From contig NZ_HE997626.1 in assembly GCF_000312385.1 (NCBI RefSeq), forward strand, positions 233,253 to 296,791: a stretch of 63,539 nt of DNA. The letters are read 5' to 3'. Positions within the stretch are counted from its first letter, which is position 1. Each line of letters starts with the position of its first letter. This DNA is from Tsukamurella sp. 1534 (GTDB lineage: Bacteria > Actinomycetota > Actinomycetes > Mycobacteriales > Mycobacteriaceae). The notes under the pieces were generated by a model that was given only the letters and a program-made list of their open reading frames with translations, searched no databases and was not told the DNA's origin. Shown here in pieces: positions 1-8,752 of this stretch. A program made the position numbers and the translations under genes.

Positions 1-244
1 GCTGCCGCGCATCTCCGGCAGCCGCGCCGCGCAGCCCGACCTGCCGAGCCTCGGCAAGGACGGCGACCGCGCGCGCCGGACCGGGGACGCCCCGTCGGCT
101 CCCGGACGGTACGAGCACTACCGGGCGCCGCGGTACCGGCCCCAGCGCGACGAGCAGCCGGAGACCAACTTCCGTGACGATTTCACCGAGCCGGAGCCGG
201 CTCCCGAACGGCGGCAGATCCGCCGGTACCGCTACAAGGACTGA
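1..244 (+). CDS. C-terminal end of an uncharacterised protein (5' truncated by the window)
   Basis: An open frame enters from the window edge (codons from base 2) and ends at TGA 242-244. The visible 80 residues are hydrophilic, rich in Arg, Pro, Asp and Glu, with no membrane segment, so this looks like a disordered tail. In mycobacteria the neighbour of ispH and the DivIVA-domain gene is a membrane protein with a long charged C-terminus (DUF6542 type). That identity rests on gene position only. The last 13 bases overlap the convergent DivIVA-domain gene. Confidence 0.6.
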   Translation, partial: LPRISGSRAAQPDLPSLGKDGDRARRTGDAPSAPGRYEHYRAPRYRPQRDEQPETNFRDDFTEPEPAPERRQIRRYRYKD

Positions 245-402
245 CCGCCCTCGTACCGGGCCAGCCGGGCGTGCAGCTCGCGCAGAGACTCCTCGACGCG
301 GTCCAGGAACGCATCGACCTCGTCCTCGTTGTACCCGCGCCGCCCGATCGGCGGCTTGGAGAAGTGCACGTTGTGGACCTGGTCGGGCGTCAGGGGCTCC
401 AT
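232..402 (-). CDS. small DivIVA-domain protein
   Basis: A 56-residue protein that is essentially one DivIVA N-terminal motif: [15 protein letters not shown], then [21 protein letters not shown], which resembles the membrane-binding start of DivIVA/Wag31, followed by a short coiled-coil-prone tail. Full DivIVA proteins carry long coiled coils that are absent here, so it may be a polarity or septum accessory protein or a partner of Wag31. The ATG at 402 is chosen because the domain begins immediately after it, although the frame stays open further upstream. It ends inside the convergent gene and lies 41 nt downstream of ispH on the same strand. Confidence 0.75.
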   Translation of the reverse strand: MEPLTPDQVHNVHFSKPPIGRRGYNEDEVDAFLDRVEESLRELHARLARYEGGQSL

Positions 403-443
403 GCGCCCCAGCGTAGAACGAGGTGCGTCGACGGAAGCGTCGA

Positions 444-1394
444 TCAAGCGCGGGCGCGGGGCCGCAGCTCGCGCGGCAGGGCGAAGACGAGGGTCTCGTT
501 GGCGGTGGTGACCGTGTCCACGTCGGAGAAGCCCTCCCCGTCGAGGTACTCGACGACGCCCTTGACCAGGATCTCCGGCACCGATGCGCCGGAGGTGACG
601 CCCACCGTCTGCGCCCCCTCGAGCCACGCGGGATCGATCTCGCGGGCGTAGTCGATCAGGTACGACGTGCGGGCGCCGGCCTGAAGCGCCACCTCGACCA
701 GCCGCTTCGAGTTGGACGAGTTGTTGGACCCCACGACGATCACCACATCGCACTGGGCCGCCATCGCCTTCACCGCGACCTGGCGGTTCTGGGTGGCGTA
801 GCAGATGTCGTCGCTCGGCGGATCCTGCAGCTTCGGGAACTTCTCCCGCAGGCGGCGCACCGTCTCCATGGTCTCGTCCACCGACAGCGTGGTCTGCGAC
901 AGCCAGATGACCTTGTCCTCATCGCGCACCGTGACCGAATCCACGGAGTCCGGGCCGTCGACCAGCTGCACGTGCTCCGGCGCCTCGCCCGCGGTGCCCT
1001 CGACCTCCTCGTGACCCTCGTGGCCGATGAGCAGGATGTCGTAGTCGTCACGGGCGAAGCGCTTGGCCTCCTGATGCACCTTGGTGACCAGCGGGCACGT
1101 CGCGTCGATCGTGCGGAGGCTGCGCTCGGCGGCACCGGCGTGCACCGCCGGGGAGACGCCGTGCGCCGAGAAGACCAGCAGCGAGCCCTCGGGCACCTCG
1201 TCGGCCTCGTCGACGAAGATCACGCCCTTGTCCTGCAACGTCTCCACGACGTGCCGGTTGTGCACGATCTCCTTGCGCACGTACACCGGGGCGCCGTGCT
1301 TGTCGAGTGCCTTCTCCACCGTCTCCACCGCACGGTCGACGCCCGCGCAGTAGCCACGCGGCTCGGCCAGCAGGACCCGCTTGCCAGAACTCAT
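444..1394 (-). CDS. ispH: 4-hydroxy-3-methylbut-2-enyl diphosphate reductase (IspH/LytB)
   Basis: IspH catalyses the last step of the MEP pathway, reducing HMBPP to IPP and DMAPP with a [4Fe-4S] cluster in the cytosol. The 316-residue length is normal. The three cluster cysteines are visible at C16 ([11 protein letters not shown]), C100 ([11 protein letters not shown]) and C198 ([11 protein letters not shown]), with the substrate-binding histidines H45 (IVHNR) and H78 (FSAHGVS) and the GHEEVEGT segment near residue 130. It is divergent from the lipid-droplet-type gene at 1454, leaving about 60 bp for two promoters. Isoprenoid supply links it to the cis-prenyltransferase further along the window. 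Confidence 0.97.
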   Translation of the reverse strand: MSSGKRVLLAEPRGYCAGVDRAVETVEKALDKHGAPVYVRKEIVHNRHVVETLQDKGVIFVDEADEVPEGSLLVFSAHGVSPAVHAGAAERSLRTIDATCPLVTKVHQEAKRFARDDYDILLIGHEGHEEVEGTAGEAPEHVQLVDGPDSVDSVTVRDEDKVIWLSQTTLSVDETMETVRRLREKFPKLQDPPSDDICYATQNRQVAVKAMAAQCDVVIVVGSNNSSNSKRLVEVALQAGARTSYLIDYAREIDPAWLEGAQTVGVTSGASVPEILVKGVVEYLDGEGFSDVDTVTTANETLVFALPRELRPRARA

Positions 1395-1453
1395 GCCTCC
1401 AGGCTACGGCACCTGACGGCGACACCGCTGCCTCGATGAGGCACCCTGGACAC

Positions 1454-2107
1454 ATGAGCCGTTTACCGTTCATGGTCCGCGTCGCGGCCGGTGCAGTCTC
1501 GTTCGCCGCCGAGAAGGGCCAGGAGATCGTCACAGGGGCCGTGACCGCACCGGTCACCCTCGGCAGCCTGTCCGCTCAGGCCTTCATCCGCATGCAGCAG
1601 GACCTCGCCGACCTGGCCGTTCGCGGTGACGCCGCGATCGAGACGATCTTCCCCGCGAAGGAGGAGGAGAAGGCCGCGTGGGCGACCTTCGACGACGACG
1701 AGGACGTCGACCTCGACCTGCCGGATCCGCCGAAGGCGGGTTTCGGTGACGTTCGTCGCGCCGAGGCCCCCGCGGTCCCTGAGCCGCCACGCGATGCGGA
1801 GGACCCCGCCCCGGCCGCCGCCGAGGACGCTCCGGAGCAGGAGGCACCGTCGGGCGCGGGCCGCTACGCGCTCTACAGCTCCCCCGCCCCGGCCCCGTCG
1901 CCCGCGGGCACCGCGACGGTCGAGGCCGATGCTGACCTGCCGGACGCGGCCCGCCGGATCGATTACACGGAACTGACCCTCGCGCAGCTCCGCGGCCGCC
2001 TGCCCGGGCTCAGCGCCGACGACCTGCGGTCGCTGGTCGAGTACGAGCGCGGTCATCGCTCGCGGGCGCCGTTCCTCACGATGCTCGAGAACCGCCTCCA
2101 TCGGTGA
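1454..2107 (+). CDS. lipid droplet-associated-type protein
   Basis: A 217-residue protein. The N-terminus (about 1-60) is an amphipathic/hydrophobic stretch rich in Ala, Val and Gly without charge clusters. The middle is acidic and proline-rich. The C-terminal 50 residues ([24 protein letters not shown]) resemble a helical SAP-like fold. Mycobacterial homologues beside xseA are annotated as lipid droplet-associated proteins; that assignment is from family and position. The ATG at 1454 starts the conserved [11 protein letters not shown]. Its TGA overlaps the GTG start of xseA, so translation is probably coupled. Confidence 0.75.
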   Translation: MSRLPFMVRVAAGAVSFAAEKGQEIVTGAVTAPVTLGSLSAQAFIRMQQDLADLAVRGDAAIETIFPAKEEEKAAWATFDDDEDVDLDLPDPPKAGFGDVRRAEAPAVPEPPRDAEDPAPAAAEDAPEQEAPSGAGRYALYSSPAPAPSPAGTATVEADADLPDAARRIDYTELTLAQLRGRLPGLSADDLRSLVEYERGHRSRAPFLTMLENRLHR

Positions 2108-3381
2108 CCACTCCCCCGGCAGCGCCGTCGGGCGGCGGGCCTTCCACGGCGGAGCACCCGTGGCCCGTGCGCGTCGTCTCCATGAAGGTGGCGCAGTGGA
2201 TCGACCGCCTCGGCGAGGTGTGGGTCGAGGGCCAGATCACCCAGCTCAACCGGCGCGGCGGCGGCACCGCGTTCCTCACGCTGCGCGACCCGTCGGCCAA
2301 CGTCTCGCTGCAGGTCACCTGCCTGCCCGCGGTGCTGGACCGGTCCGAGGTGCCGCTCACCGAGGGCACCCAGGTGATCGTCCGCGGCAAGTTCACCTAC
2401 TGGGCCGGCCGCGGCTCGCTCTCCCTGCGGATCACCGAGATCCGCGCCGTGGGCATCGGTGAGCTGCTCGCCCGAATCGAGCGGCTACGGCAGTTGCTGC
2501 ACGCCGAGGGCCTGTTCGACCCGCGGCTCAAGCGCCCGCTCCCGTTCCTGCCGCGCACCGTCGGGCTGGTGACGGCCCGCGCCAGCGCGGCCGAGCGGGA
2601 CGTGCGGTCCATCGCCGAGAGCCGGTGGCCGGCCGTGCGGATCCGCGCCGAGTACGCGACGGTGCAGGGACCGTCGGCGGTGCCGCAGCTGGTGACCGCA
2701 CTGCACGCGCTCGACGCCGACCCCGAGGTGGACGTGATCATCATGGCCCGCGGCGGCGGCAGCGTGGAGGATCTGCTGCCGTTCTCCGACGAGGCGCTGT
2801 GCCGGGCCGTGCACGCGGCCCGGACCCCCGTGGTGTCCGCGATCGGACACGAGCCCGACAACCCGCTGTGCGACCACGCCGCCGACGTCCGCGCCGCCAC
2901 ACCGACGGACGCGGCCAAGCGCGTGGTGCCCGACGTGGGCGCCGAACTGGCCCGTGTCGTCGAGCTCCGCGAACGGGCGGCGGCGGCGCTGCGCGGCTGG
3001 GTCTCCCGCGAGACCCACGCCCTCGACGCCCTGCGCTCGCGCCCCGTGTTCGCCCACCCGACGCGCATCGTCGACGACCGGGCCGACGACGTGGACCGCC
3101 TGCTGCGGGATGTGCGGCGCGACGTGCGGCGCACCGTCGACCGCGAGTCCGACACCGTGCGACACCTGGCCGCGCGCCTGACCGCTCTCGGCCCCGCCGC
3201 GACGATGGCCCGCGGCTACGCGGTGGTGCAGAAGGTGACGCCGGACGGCGAGAACCCGGTGATCCGCAGCATCGACGACATCGCGCCCGGCACGCAGCTG
3301 CGGGTCCGCGTGCCCGACGGTGCCGCGACCGCCGCCGTGATGGGCGTGAAACGACTGTCCCCCGAAACCGAGGAGAACTGA
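2104..3381 (+). CDS. xseA: exodeoxyribonuclease VII large subunit
   Basis: XseA is the catalytic and DNA-binding subunit of exonuclease VII, which degrades single-stranded DNA in both directions. The 425 residues contain an N-terminal OB-fold (about 20-115, [11 protein letters not shown]), the central nuclease domain with [21 protein letters not shown], the conserved SAIGHEPD and the D-A-R-A-A-TPT segment, and a charged helical C-terminus that contacts XseB. The GTG start at 2104 overlaps the preceding stop by the GTGA arrangement. xseB follows one base after the stop, which fits fixed-ratio co-translation. Confidence 0.96.
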   Translation: MTTPPAAPSGGGPSTAEHPWPVRVVSMKVAQWIDRLGEVWVEGQITQLNRRGGGTAFLTLRDPSANVSLQVTCLPAVLDRSEVPLTEGTQVIVRGKFTYWAGRGSLSLRITEIRAVGIGELLARIERLRQLLHAEGLFDPRLKRPLPFLPRTVGLVTARASAAERDVRSIAESRWPAVRIRAEYATVQGPSAVPQLVTALHALDADPEVDVIIMARGGGSVEDLLPFSDEALCRAVHAARTPVVSAIGHEPDNPLCDHAADVRAATPTDAAKRVVPDVGAELARVVELRERAAAALRGWVSRETHALDALRSRPVFAHPTRIVDDRADDVDRLLRDVRRDVRRTVDRESDTVRHLAARLTALGPAATMARGYAVVQKVTPDGENPVIRSIDDIAPGTQLRVRVPDGAATAAVMGVKRLSPETEEN

Positions 3382-3382
3382 G

Positions 3383-3601
3383 TTGGCAGCAGACGAGTCG
3401 ACCCCCGTGGCCGAGCTGGGCTACGAACAGGCCCGCGACGAGCTCGCCGGTGTGGTGCGGCTGCTGGAGCAGGGCGGCCTGGACCTGGACGAGTCGCTGA
3501 GCCTCTGGGAACGCGGCGAGGCGCTCGCCAAGCGCTGCGAGGAGCACCTCGCGGGCGCCCGCGAGCGGATCGAGAAGGCGCTCGGCGAGGCCGAGGAGTA
3601 G
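3383..3601 (+). CDS. xseB: exodeoxyribonuclease VII small subunit
   Basis: A 72-residue helical protein with the family pattern [41 protein letters not shown] read as two helices; it oligomerises along the XseA C-terminal helices. It starts with the rare codon TTG one base after the xseA stop; no ATG or GTG is available before the conserved region, and the upstream GAGGAG inside xseA serves as ribosome binding site. A TTG start together with tight coupling would keep its level tied to xseA. Confidence 0.93.
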   Translation: MAADESTPVAELGYEQARDELAGVVRLLEQGGLDLDESLSLWERGEALAKRCEEHLAGARERIEKALGEAEE

Positions 3602-3604
3602 GCG

Positions 3605-4246
3605 CTAGTTCGGCGTGCCGGCCGGCGCCGGGGTGTCGGCCGGCGGGGCCGCGCCGCCGGCAGCGGCCGGGAGCGGCTGCTGATCCTGGATCGCGGTCGC
3701 GATCTCGGTGAACCGCGGCACGGTCGCCGACCCGTACAACACCACGACCGCGCCCGTCTCGTTGAGCACCCATGCGCTGCGGTTCTTCTCGTTCGGCCCG
3801 TACACGGCCCACGTCCTGGCGCCGATGGGGATCGTGCCCGACTGCGAGGCGCGGGCACCGAAGACGGATTCCACGACGTTCGGCAGAGGCGCGTTCGACT
3901 GCGAGACCTGAAGCGAATTCTTCTCGGGCGTCACGTAATTGACGGTGAACACCGTGCCGCCGGTGATGTCCTCGTCGCGGGTGGCGGTGGCCTTCCACTC
4001 CGCCGGCACTCCGTTCTCGACGCCGGGGCCCGCGGGCATCCGCACGGGGAAGCGGAGGTTCTGCGCCGAGAGCGCGTAGACGGACTTCGGATCGATCGGG
4101 TCGACCGTCTCCTCGTCGGGGTTCGCACCGAACCCGAAGCGGAAATTCCCCGACGCGAAGACCGCGAGCAGGCACAGCGCGATCAGGGGCACCATCGTGA
4201 GCACCAGGTCGCGCCGGCCCTGCAGGAGTCGAGATTTCTCAGCCAC
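3605..4246 (-). CDS. DUF4245-type membrane-anchored protein
   Basis: About 213 residues: a short cytoplasmic start (KSRLLQGRRDLV), one membrane helix (about residues 14-33, VPLIALCLLAVFASG), then an exported domain with the conserved phrase NLRFPVRMP and a Pro/Ala-rich tail. It matches the DUF4245 proteins encoded next to glpX in mycobacteria; the function is unknown. The GTG at 4246 is preferred because a -10-like GATACT lies 7 nt upstream; an ATG at 4279 would add 11 residues. It is convergent with xseB and divergent from glpX. Confidence 0.7.
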   Translation of the reverse strand: MAEKSRLLQGRRDLVLTMVPLIALCLLAVFASGNFRFGFGANPDEETVDPIDPKSVYALSAQNLRFPVRMPAGPGVENGVPAEWKATATRDEDITGGTVFTVNYVTPEKNSLQVSQSNAPLPNVVESVFGARASQSGTIPIGARTWAVYGPNEKNRSAWVLNETGAVVVLYGSATVPRFTEIATAIQDQQPLPAAAGGAAPPADTPAPAGTPN

Positions 4247-4357
4247 GACGTCCAGTATCCCGAAGGCCCGGCGGAGCATCCGAGGCGGCATGGAAGAATC
4301 GCGGCAGAGCAGGGGGCGCCACACCCGCCCGTGCCGAACCGCTGAAGGGATTGCCGC

Positions 4358-5377
4358 ATGTCCGACACGCACGATCGTTCCGATCAGAACCCCATCGCCC
4401 CGGACCGCAACCTGGCCATGGAGCTCGTGCGGGTCACCGAGGCGGGCGCGCTGGCCGCGGGCCGCTGGGTGGGACGCGGCCAGAAGGAGTCCGGCGACGG
4501 TGCCGCCGTGGACGCCATGCGGCAGCTGGTGTCCACGGTCTCGATGAGCGGCGTCGTCGTGATCGGCGAGGGCGAGAAGGACGAGGCGCCCATGCTGTAC
4601 AACGGCGAGGAGGTGGGCAACGGCTTCGGACCGTCGACCGACGTCGCGGTGGACCCCGTGGACGGCACCACGCTGATGGCCAAGGGCATGCCCGGCTCGA
4701 TCGCGGTTCTCGCCGTGTCCGAGCGCGGCGCGATGTACGACCCGTCCGCCGTGTTCTACATGAACAAGATCGCCGTGGGCCCCGAGGCCGCGGGCGTCAT
4801 CGACATCAACGCCCCCATCGCGGACAACATCGCGAAGGTGGCGAAAGCCAAGGGCATCAAGGTCACCGACGTGACGCTGACGGTGCTCGACCGGCCTCGG
4901 CACGAGCAGCTGATCGCCGACATCCGCGCGACGGGCGCGATCGTGCGGCTCATCTCCGACGGTGACGTGGCCGGCGCCATCGCCGCCGCGCGCCCGGAGG
5001 CGAAGACCGACATCCTGGTCGGCATCGGCGGCACCCCGGAGGGCATCATCGCCGCGGCCGCGCTGCGCTGCATGGGCGGCGAGTTCCAGGGCACGCTCGC
5101 CCCGTCGTCCGACGAGGAGAAGCGGCGCCTCGCCGACCTCGGCATCGATCCCACCGAGGTGCTCACGACGACCGACCTGGTGCGCGGCGAGCACGTGTAC
5201 TTCGCGGCGACCGGCGTGACCGACGGCGACCTGCTGCGCGGTGTGCGGTACCGCGCGGACGGCGCCACCACGCAGTCGATCGTGATGCGCAGCAAGTCCG
5301 GGACCGTGCGCATGGTGGACGCCACACACCGCCTGGGCAAGCTCAAGACCTACGCGCCGATGTTCGAGGAGAAGTAG
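4358..5377 (+). CDS. glpX: fructose-1,6-bisphosphatase class II (GlpX)
   Basis: GlpX hydrolyses fructose-1,6-bisphosphate to fructose-6-phosphate in gluconeogenesis; it is the only FBPase type in most mycobacteria. The 339 residues show the lithium-sensitive phosphatase signatures [11 protein letters not shown] (70-80) and [13 protein letters not shown] (98-110), which bind the catalytic metals, plus the downstream [18 protein letters not shown] substrate region. An AAGGGA sequence lies upstream of the ATG. The class II fumarase follows on the same strand after 81 nt, the same pair as in M. tuberculosis. Confidence 0.96.
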   Translation: MSDTHDRSDQNPIAPDRNLAMELVRVTEAGALAAGRWVGRGQKESGDGAAVDAMRQLVSTVSMSGVVVIGEGEKDEAPMLYNGEEVGNGFGPSTDVAVDPVDGTTLMAKGMPGSIAVLAVSERGAMYDPSAVFYMNKIAVGPEAAGVIDINAPIADNIAKVAKAKGIKVTDVTLTVLDRPRHEQLIADIRATGAIVRLISDGDVAGAIAAARPEAKTDILVGIGGTPEGIIAAAALRCMGGEFQGTLAPSSDEEKRRLADLGIDPTEVLTTTDLVRGEHVYFAATGVTDGDLLRGVRYRADGATTQSIVMRSKSGTVRMVDATHRLGKLKTYAPMFEEK

Positions 5378-5420
5378 GCCCCGCGCCCCGCGGTATTCCC
5401 GCCGAGATCCTTCCCACACA

Positions 5421-5453
5421 ACCCTGACCCCGGCCCACGGCCGGGGTTAGGGT
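5421..5453. terminator. 15-bp hairpin between glpX and fum, overlapping the fum -10 region
   Basis: Arms 5421-5435 and 5439-5453 pair over 15 positions with one G-U and a three-base loop. There is no long T run. The right arm contains TAGGGT (5448-5453), which is also the best -10 hexamer for a leaderless fum mRNA, so the same bases could end the glpX transcript and take part in fum initiation. Confidence 0.55.
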
Positions 5454-5458
5454 TAGGT

Positions 5459-6865
5459 ATGGCTAACTCTGACGGCGAATACCGGATCGAACACGACACG
5501 ATGGGCGAGGTCCGCGTCCCCGCGGACGCCTTGTGGCGGGCGCAGACGCAGCGCGCGGTGGAGAACTTCCCCATCAGTTTCCGGCCGCTGGAGCGGGCGC
5601 AGATCCGCGCCATGGGGCTGCTCAAGGCCGCCTGCGCGCAGGTGAACCAGGACCTGGGGCTGCTGGCGCCGGAGAAGGCGGCGGCGATCATCGCGGCGGC
5701 GCGGGAGATCGCCGACGGCGCGCATGACGACCAGTTCCCGATCGACGTGTTCCAGACCGGCTCGGGCACGAGCTCCAACATGAACACCAACGAGGTGATC
5801 GCGTCGATCGCCGGCGCGAACGGCGTCGCGGTGCACCCGAACGACGACGTGAACATGTCGCAGAGCTCGAACGACACCTTCCCCACGGCGACGCACGTCG
5901 CCGCCACCGAGGCCGCCGTGACCTCGCTCGTGCCCGCGCTGGAACACCTGCAGGCGGCGCTGGCGGCGAAGGCCACGGCGTGGCGCGACGTGGTGAAGTC
6001 CGGTCGCACCCACCTGATGGACGCGGTGCCGGTGACTCTGGGCCAGGAGTTCGGCGGCTACGCCCGGCAGATCGAGGCCGGCGTGGAGCGGGTGCGGGCG
6101 ACCCTTCCCCGCGTGGGCGAGGTGCCCATCGGCGGCACCGCGGTGGGCACCGGACTCAACGCGCCCGACCGGTTCGGTTCCCTCGTCGTGGCGGAACTGG
6201 TGAAGCTGACCGGCGTGGACGAGATCCGGTTGGCGAAGGACAATTTCGAGGCACAGGCGGCGCGCGACGGGCTGGTGGAGCTGTCCGGGGCGCTGCGGAC
6301 CGTCGCGATCTCGCTGACCAAGATCGCGAACGACGTGCGCTGGATGGGCTCCGGCCCCCTCACCGGCCTCGGCGAGATCGCCCTGCCCGACCTGCAACCC
6401 GGCAGCTCGATCATGCCCGGAAAGGTGAATCCGGTTCTGCCCGAAGCAGTTACGCAGGTCGCCGCGCAGGTGATCGGGAACGACGCCGCGGTGGCGTGGG
6501 GCGGCGGCAACGGCGCCTTCGAACTGAACGTGTACATCCCGATGATGGCGCGCAACGTGCTCGAGTCGGTGAAGCTGCTGGCCAACGTGTCCGTGCTGTT
6601 CGCCGACCGGTGCATCGAGGGGCTGGAGGCGAACGAGGAGCGGCTGCGGACGCTCGCGGAATCGTCGCCGTCGATCGTGACGCCGCTGAACTCGGCCATC
6701 GGTTACGAGGAGGCGGCGGCGGTCGCGAAGCAGGCGCTGAAGGAGAAGAAGACCATCCGGCAGACGGTGATCGACCGCGGGCTCATCGGCGACGACCTGT
6801 CGCTGGAGGAACTGGACCGGCGCCTCGACGTGCTGAAGATGGCGAACCTCGACCGCGAACGCTGA
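5459..6865 (+). CDS. fum: fumarate hydratase class II
   Basis: An oxygen-stable, iron-independent fumarase that interconverts fumarate and malate in the TCA cycle. The 468 residues carry [14 protein letters not shown] (about 97-110), [11 protein letters not shown] near 181 and the superfamily signature [12 protein letters not shown] at about 315-326 with the catalytic loop serine. Length is normal for the family. TAGGGT lies 5 nt before the ATG and no Shine-Dalgarno is visible, so a leaderless mRNA is likely. A second, unrelated class I fumarase lies only 1.9 kb away. Confidence 0.97.
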   Translation: MANSDGEYRIEHDTMGEVRVPADALWRAQTQRAVENFPISFRPLERAQIRAMGLLKAACAQVNQDLGLLAPEKAAAIIAAAREIADGAHDDQFPIDVFQTGSGTSSNMNTNEVIASIAGANGVAVHPNDDVNMSQSSNDTFPTATHVAATEAAVTSLVPALEHLQAALAAKATAWRDVVKSGRTHLMDAVPVTLGQEFGGYARQIEAGVERVRATLPRVGEVPIGGTAVGTGLNAPDRFGSLVVAELVKLTGVDEIRLAKDNFEAQAARDGLVELSGALRTVAISLTKIANDVRWMGSGPLTGLGEIALPDLQPGSSIMPGKVNPVLPEAVTQVAAQVIGNDAAVAWGGGNGAFELNVYIPMMARNVLESVKLLANVSVLFADRCIEGLEANEERLRTLAESSPSIVTPLNSAIGYEEAAAVAKQALKEKKTIRQTVIDRGLIGDDLSLEELDRRLDVLKMANLDRER

Positions 6866-6871
6866 AGCCCG

Positions 6872-6901
6872 GACGGTGCCGGGCACGCGCCCGGCACCGT
6901 C
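6872..6901. terminator. bidirectional terminator hairpin between fum and the lipoprotein gene
   Basis: Perfect 13-bp arms at 6872-6884 and 6889-6901 with loop ACGC sit between two convergent genes. The arms are made from the iterated motif GACGGTGCC/GGCACCGTC that recurs through the window. Confidence 0.75.
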
Positions 6902-6906
6902 GAAGG

Positions 6907-7488
6907 TCAGATCAGGGAGGCCGCACCGATCGCCCCGTAGGGCGCCGGGGCGGGGGCGCACTCGCCCTCGGTGGCGAGCGCGGCGACGGTGACCGAGCGC
7001 GCGTCCCCGACGGGGACGGAGACGGTGACCGGCGGGGTGTCCCGGCGCAGGACGCGGGTGAGGCGGGTGTCCCCGTCGACGATGACGGACACCCGCACCG
7101 CCAGCGCGGCGGGAGTGTGCGGCTGGAGCCCCAGTACGCCGGTGAGCGTGGAGAACTCCCCGCCGAGACCGAACAGCGCCGTCGACGCGGTGCCCTCGCA
7201 ACCCACCCAGACGCCCGTGGCACCGCGGTAGGTGACGCCCCCGAGGGACGCGGTGAGTGCCTGGCCGGTGGCGCCCAGTGCGGTGCCGGTCGCGAACCGC
7301 GCGTACAGCGGGGTGCCGACCGGGGTGGTGGTCGCCGGGCGCTTCGCCGCGCCGATCTGAGCGACCTCCAGCTCGTGGACGGGGACGCCGTGCCCGGGGC
7401 TCTGCGCAGCCGGGGACGGCGCACCGCACCCGACGATCGCCATGCCCACCAGGCACGCCACCGGTGTGAAACTCGGTCTCCATCTCAC
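6907..7488 (-). CDS. putative lipoprotein
   Basis: A 193-residue protein with an export signal: RWRPS at the N-terminus, a hydrophobic core and lipobox IVGC at about residue 21, so the mature protein would be lipid-anchored on the cell surface. The rest is Ala/Val/Thr-rich with three further cysteines in the mature part. I do not recognise the family. The start is GTG at 7488; TAAACT lies 7 nt upstream, suggesting a leaderless transcript. It is convergent with fum and divergent from the methyltransferase gene. Confidence 0.7.
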   Translation of the reverse strand: MRWRPSFTPVACLVGMAIVGCGAPSPAAQSPGHGVPVHELEVAQIGAAKRPATTTPVGTPLYARFATGTALGATGQALTASLGGVTYRGATGVWVGCEGTASTALFGLGGEFSTLTGVLGLQPHTPAALAVRVSVIVDGDTRLTRVLRRDTPPVTVSVPVGDARSVTVAALATEGECAPAPAPYGAIGAASLI

Positions 7489-7610
7489 CGGCGTGAGTTT
7501 AGTGCGCCCCGCTTGTCAGTGGGACCGTGTCGGGCGTTCTCCGACAGTAGGGGTTGCACTCTCCCGGATCGGGGTGGGGCGGGCCGGGACGGGATCAGTA
7601 GATTCGAGAT

Positions 7611-8213
7611 ATGAGCACCCCGCGCTGGTTCACCGACACCAAGGAAGGCCACAGCGAGTGGTACATCGAGCGGTTCCGCTCGATGGCGCGGGAGGGCGCC
7701 GACCTCGCGGGCGAGGGCCGGCTGGTGGACGCGATGGTCGGGCGCGGGGCGCGCATCCTCGACGCCGGCTGCGGGCCCGGCCGCATCGGCGGCTACCTGC
7801 ACTCCGTGGGGCACGACGTGGTCGGGGTGGACGTGGACCCGAAGCTGATCGCCGCAGCCGAGGCCGACCATCCCGGTCCGCGCTGGATCGTGCAGGATCT
7901 GGCCGAGATGGATCTCGCCGCTCACGGGGAGGCCGAGCCGTTCGACGCGATCGTGTGCGCCGGGAACGTGCTCGTGTTCGTCGCCGAGGGCACCGAGGTC
8001 TCGGTGCTGGAGAACTTCCGGCGCCATCTCGCGCCCGGCGGGTTCGCGATCGTGGGGTTCCACGTGGACCGCGGTCTCTCCCCCGAGGCGCTCGACGCCT
8101 TCGCCGCCGAGGCCGGCCTGCGCACCGATATCCGGCTCGCGACGTGGGACGTGAAACCCTGGCACGACGGCGCCGATTTCGCTGTCACGGTGCTCCGCCC
8201 GACTGCCGGGTAA
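7611..8213 (+). CDS. class I SAM-dependent methyltransferase
   Basis: A 200-residue Rossmann-fold methyltransferase. Motif I is ILDAGCGPGRIGG (49-61), followed by the acidic end of strand 2, VVGVDVDPKLI (70-80), and motif IV-like FDAIVCAGNVLVF. It transfers a methyl group from S-adenosylmethionine to an unknown small molecule or protein. TAGATT (7599-7604) ends exactly 6 nt before the ATG, indicating a leaderless mRNA. It is convergent with the GtrA gene and nothing nearby points to a substrate. Confidence 0.88.
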   Translation: MSTPRWFTDTKEGHSEWYIERFRSMAREGADLAGEGRLVDAMVGRGARILDAGCGPGRIGGYLHSVGHDVVGVDVDPKLIAAAEADHPGPRWIVQDLAEMDLAAHGEAEPFDAIVCAGNVLVFVAEGTEVSVLENFRRHLAPGGFAIVGFHVDRGLSPEALDAFAAEAGLRTDIRLATWDVKPWHDGADFAVTVLRPTAG

Positions 8214-8235
8214 CCGCCGCGGGCCCACGCCGTGC

Positions 8236-8254
8236 CCCGCCCCCGTCGGGCGGG
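8236..8254. terminator. GC hairpin between the methyltransferase and gtrA-like genes
   Basis: Arms CCCGCCC (8236-8242) and GGGCGGG (8248-8254) with a 5-nt loop lie 23 nt after the methyltransferase stop and just before the end of the convergent gene. There is no T tract, as is common in GC-rich actinobacteria. Confidence 0.5.
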
Positions 8255-8267
8255 TCGCGGCCCGCTG

Positions 8268-8666
8268 TCACTCCCGGTGTGCCCGGAACACCCACACCGA
8301 CTGCAGCACGAAGTTCACCCCGGTGGCGACGGCCTGCGAGATCACCCAGGACACGACGAGGACGTGCGGTGCGTCCGGAAGCGTCTTCCGGACGATCAGG
8401 TCCACGACGACGGCCAGCCCGAAGCACACCGCGTACACGACGGCGGCGCGCGTCTTCTCCAGCCGGGAACGGTCGCCCGCGAATGTGAAGTGGCTGTTGA
8501 GGTAGTAGGCCACCGTGCTGCCCGCGATGTAGCTCACCGCTCGCGCCGCGGTGGGCGCCGCGCCGATCTCCAGGAGCAGTTGCCGCACACCGAAATCAGT
8601 GGCCGCTCCGGCCAGGCCCACGGCGCCGAACGCGGCCAGCCGCCGGATCAGGGGTGCCTGCGTCAC
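8268..8666 (-). CDS. GtrA-family membrane protein
   Basis: A 132-residue protein with four predicted membrane helices and family features: FGAVGLAGAATDFGVRQLLL in helix 1, YYLNSHFTFAG between helices 2 and 3, and the closing FVLQSVWVF. GtrA proteins act in transfer of lipid-linked sugars or polysaccharide precursors across the membrane; the substrate is unknown. The GTG at 8666 is chosen because GGAGG lies 5 nt upstream and it gives the normal family length; a GTG at 8720 would add 18 residues. Confidence 0.85.
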   Translation of the reverse strand: MTQAPLIRRLAAFGAVGLAGAATDFGVRQLLLEIGAAPTAARAVSYIAGSTVAYYLNSHFTFAGDRSRLEKTRAAVVYAVCFGLAVVVDLIVRKTLPDAPHVLVVSWVISQAVATGVNFVLQSVWVFRAHRE

Positions 8667-8752
8667 GAACTCCTCCTCCGTCCCCGCGACGCGCACACGA
8701 ACACCACTGCGACCCTCCACGGTTCCGTCACAGTGCGCGCTACGGGTGCGGG

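Noticed and set aside
3605-5419. 604-codon minus-strand frame across glpX
   Set aside because: Only the last ~213 codons are a real gene (DUF4245); the rest is antisense to glpX and reflects GC-rich codon structure.
5453-7483. 676-codon minus-strand frame opposite fum
   Set aside because: Low-complexity His/Arg/Gly composition, exactly antisense to a well-supported enzyme gene.
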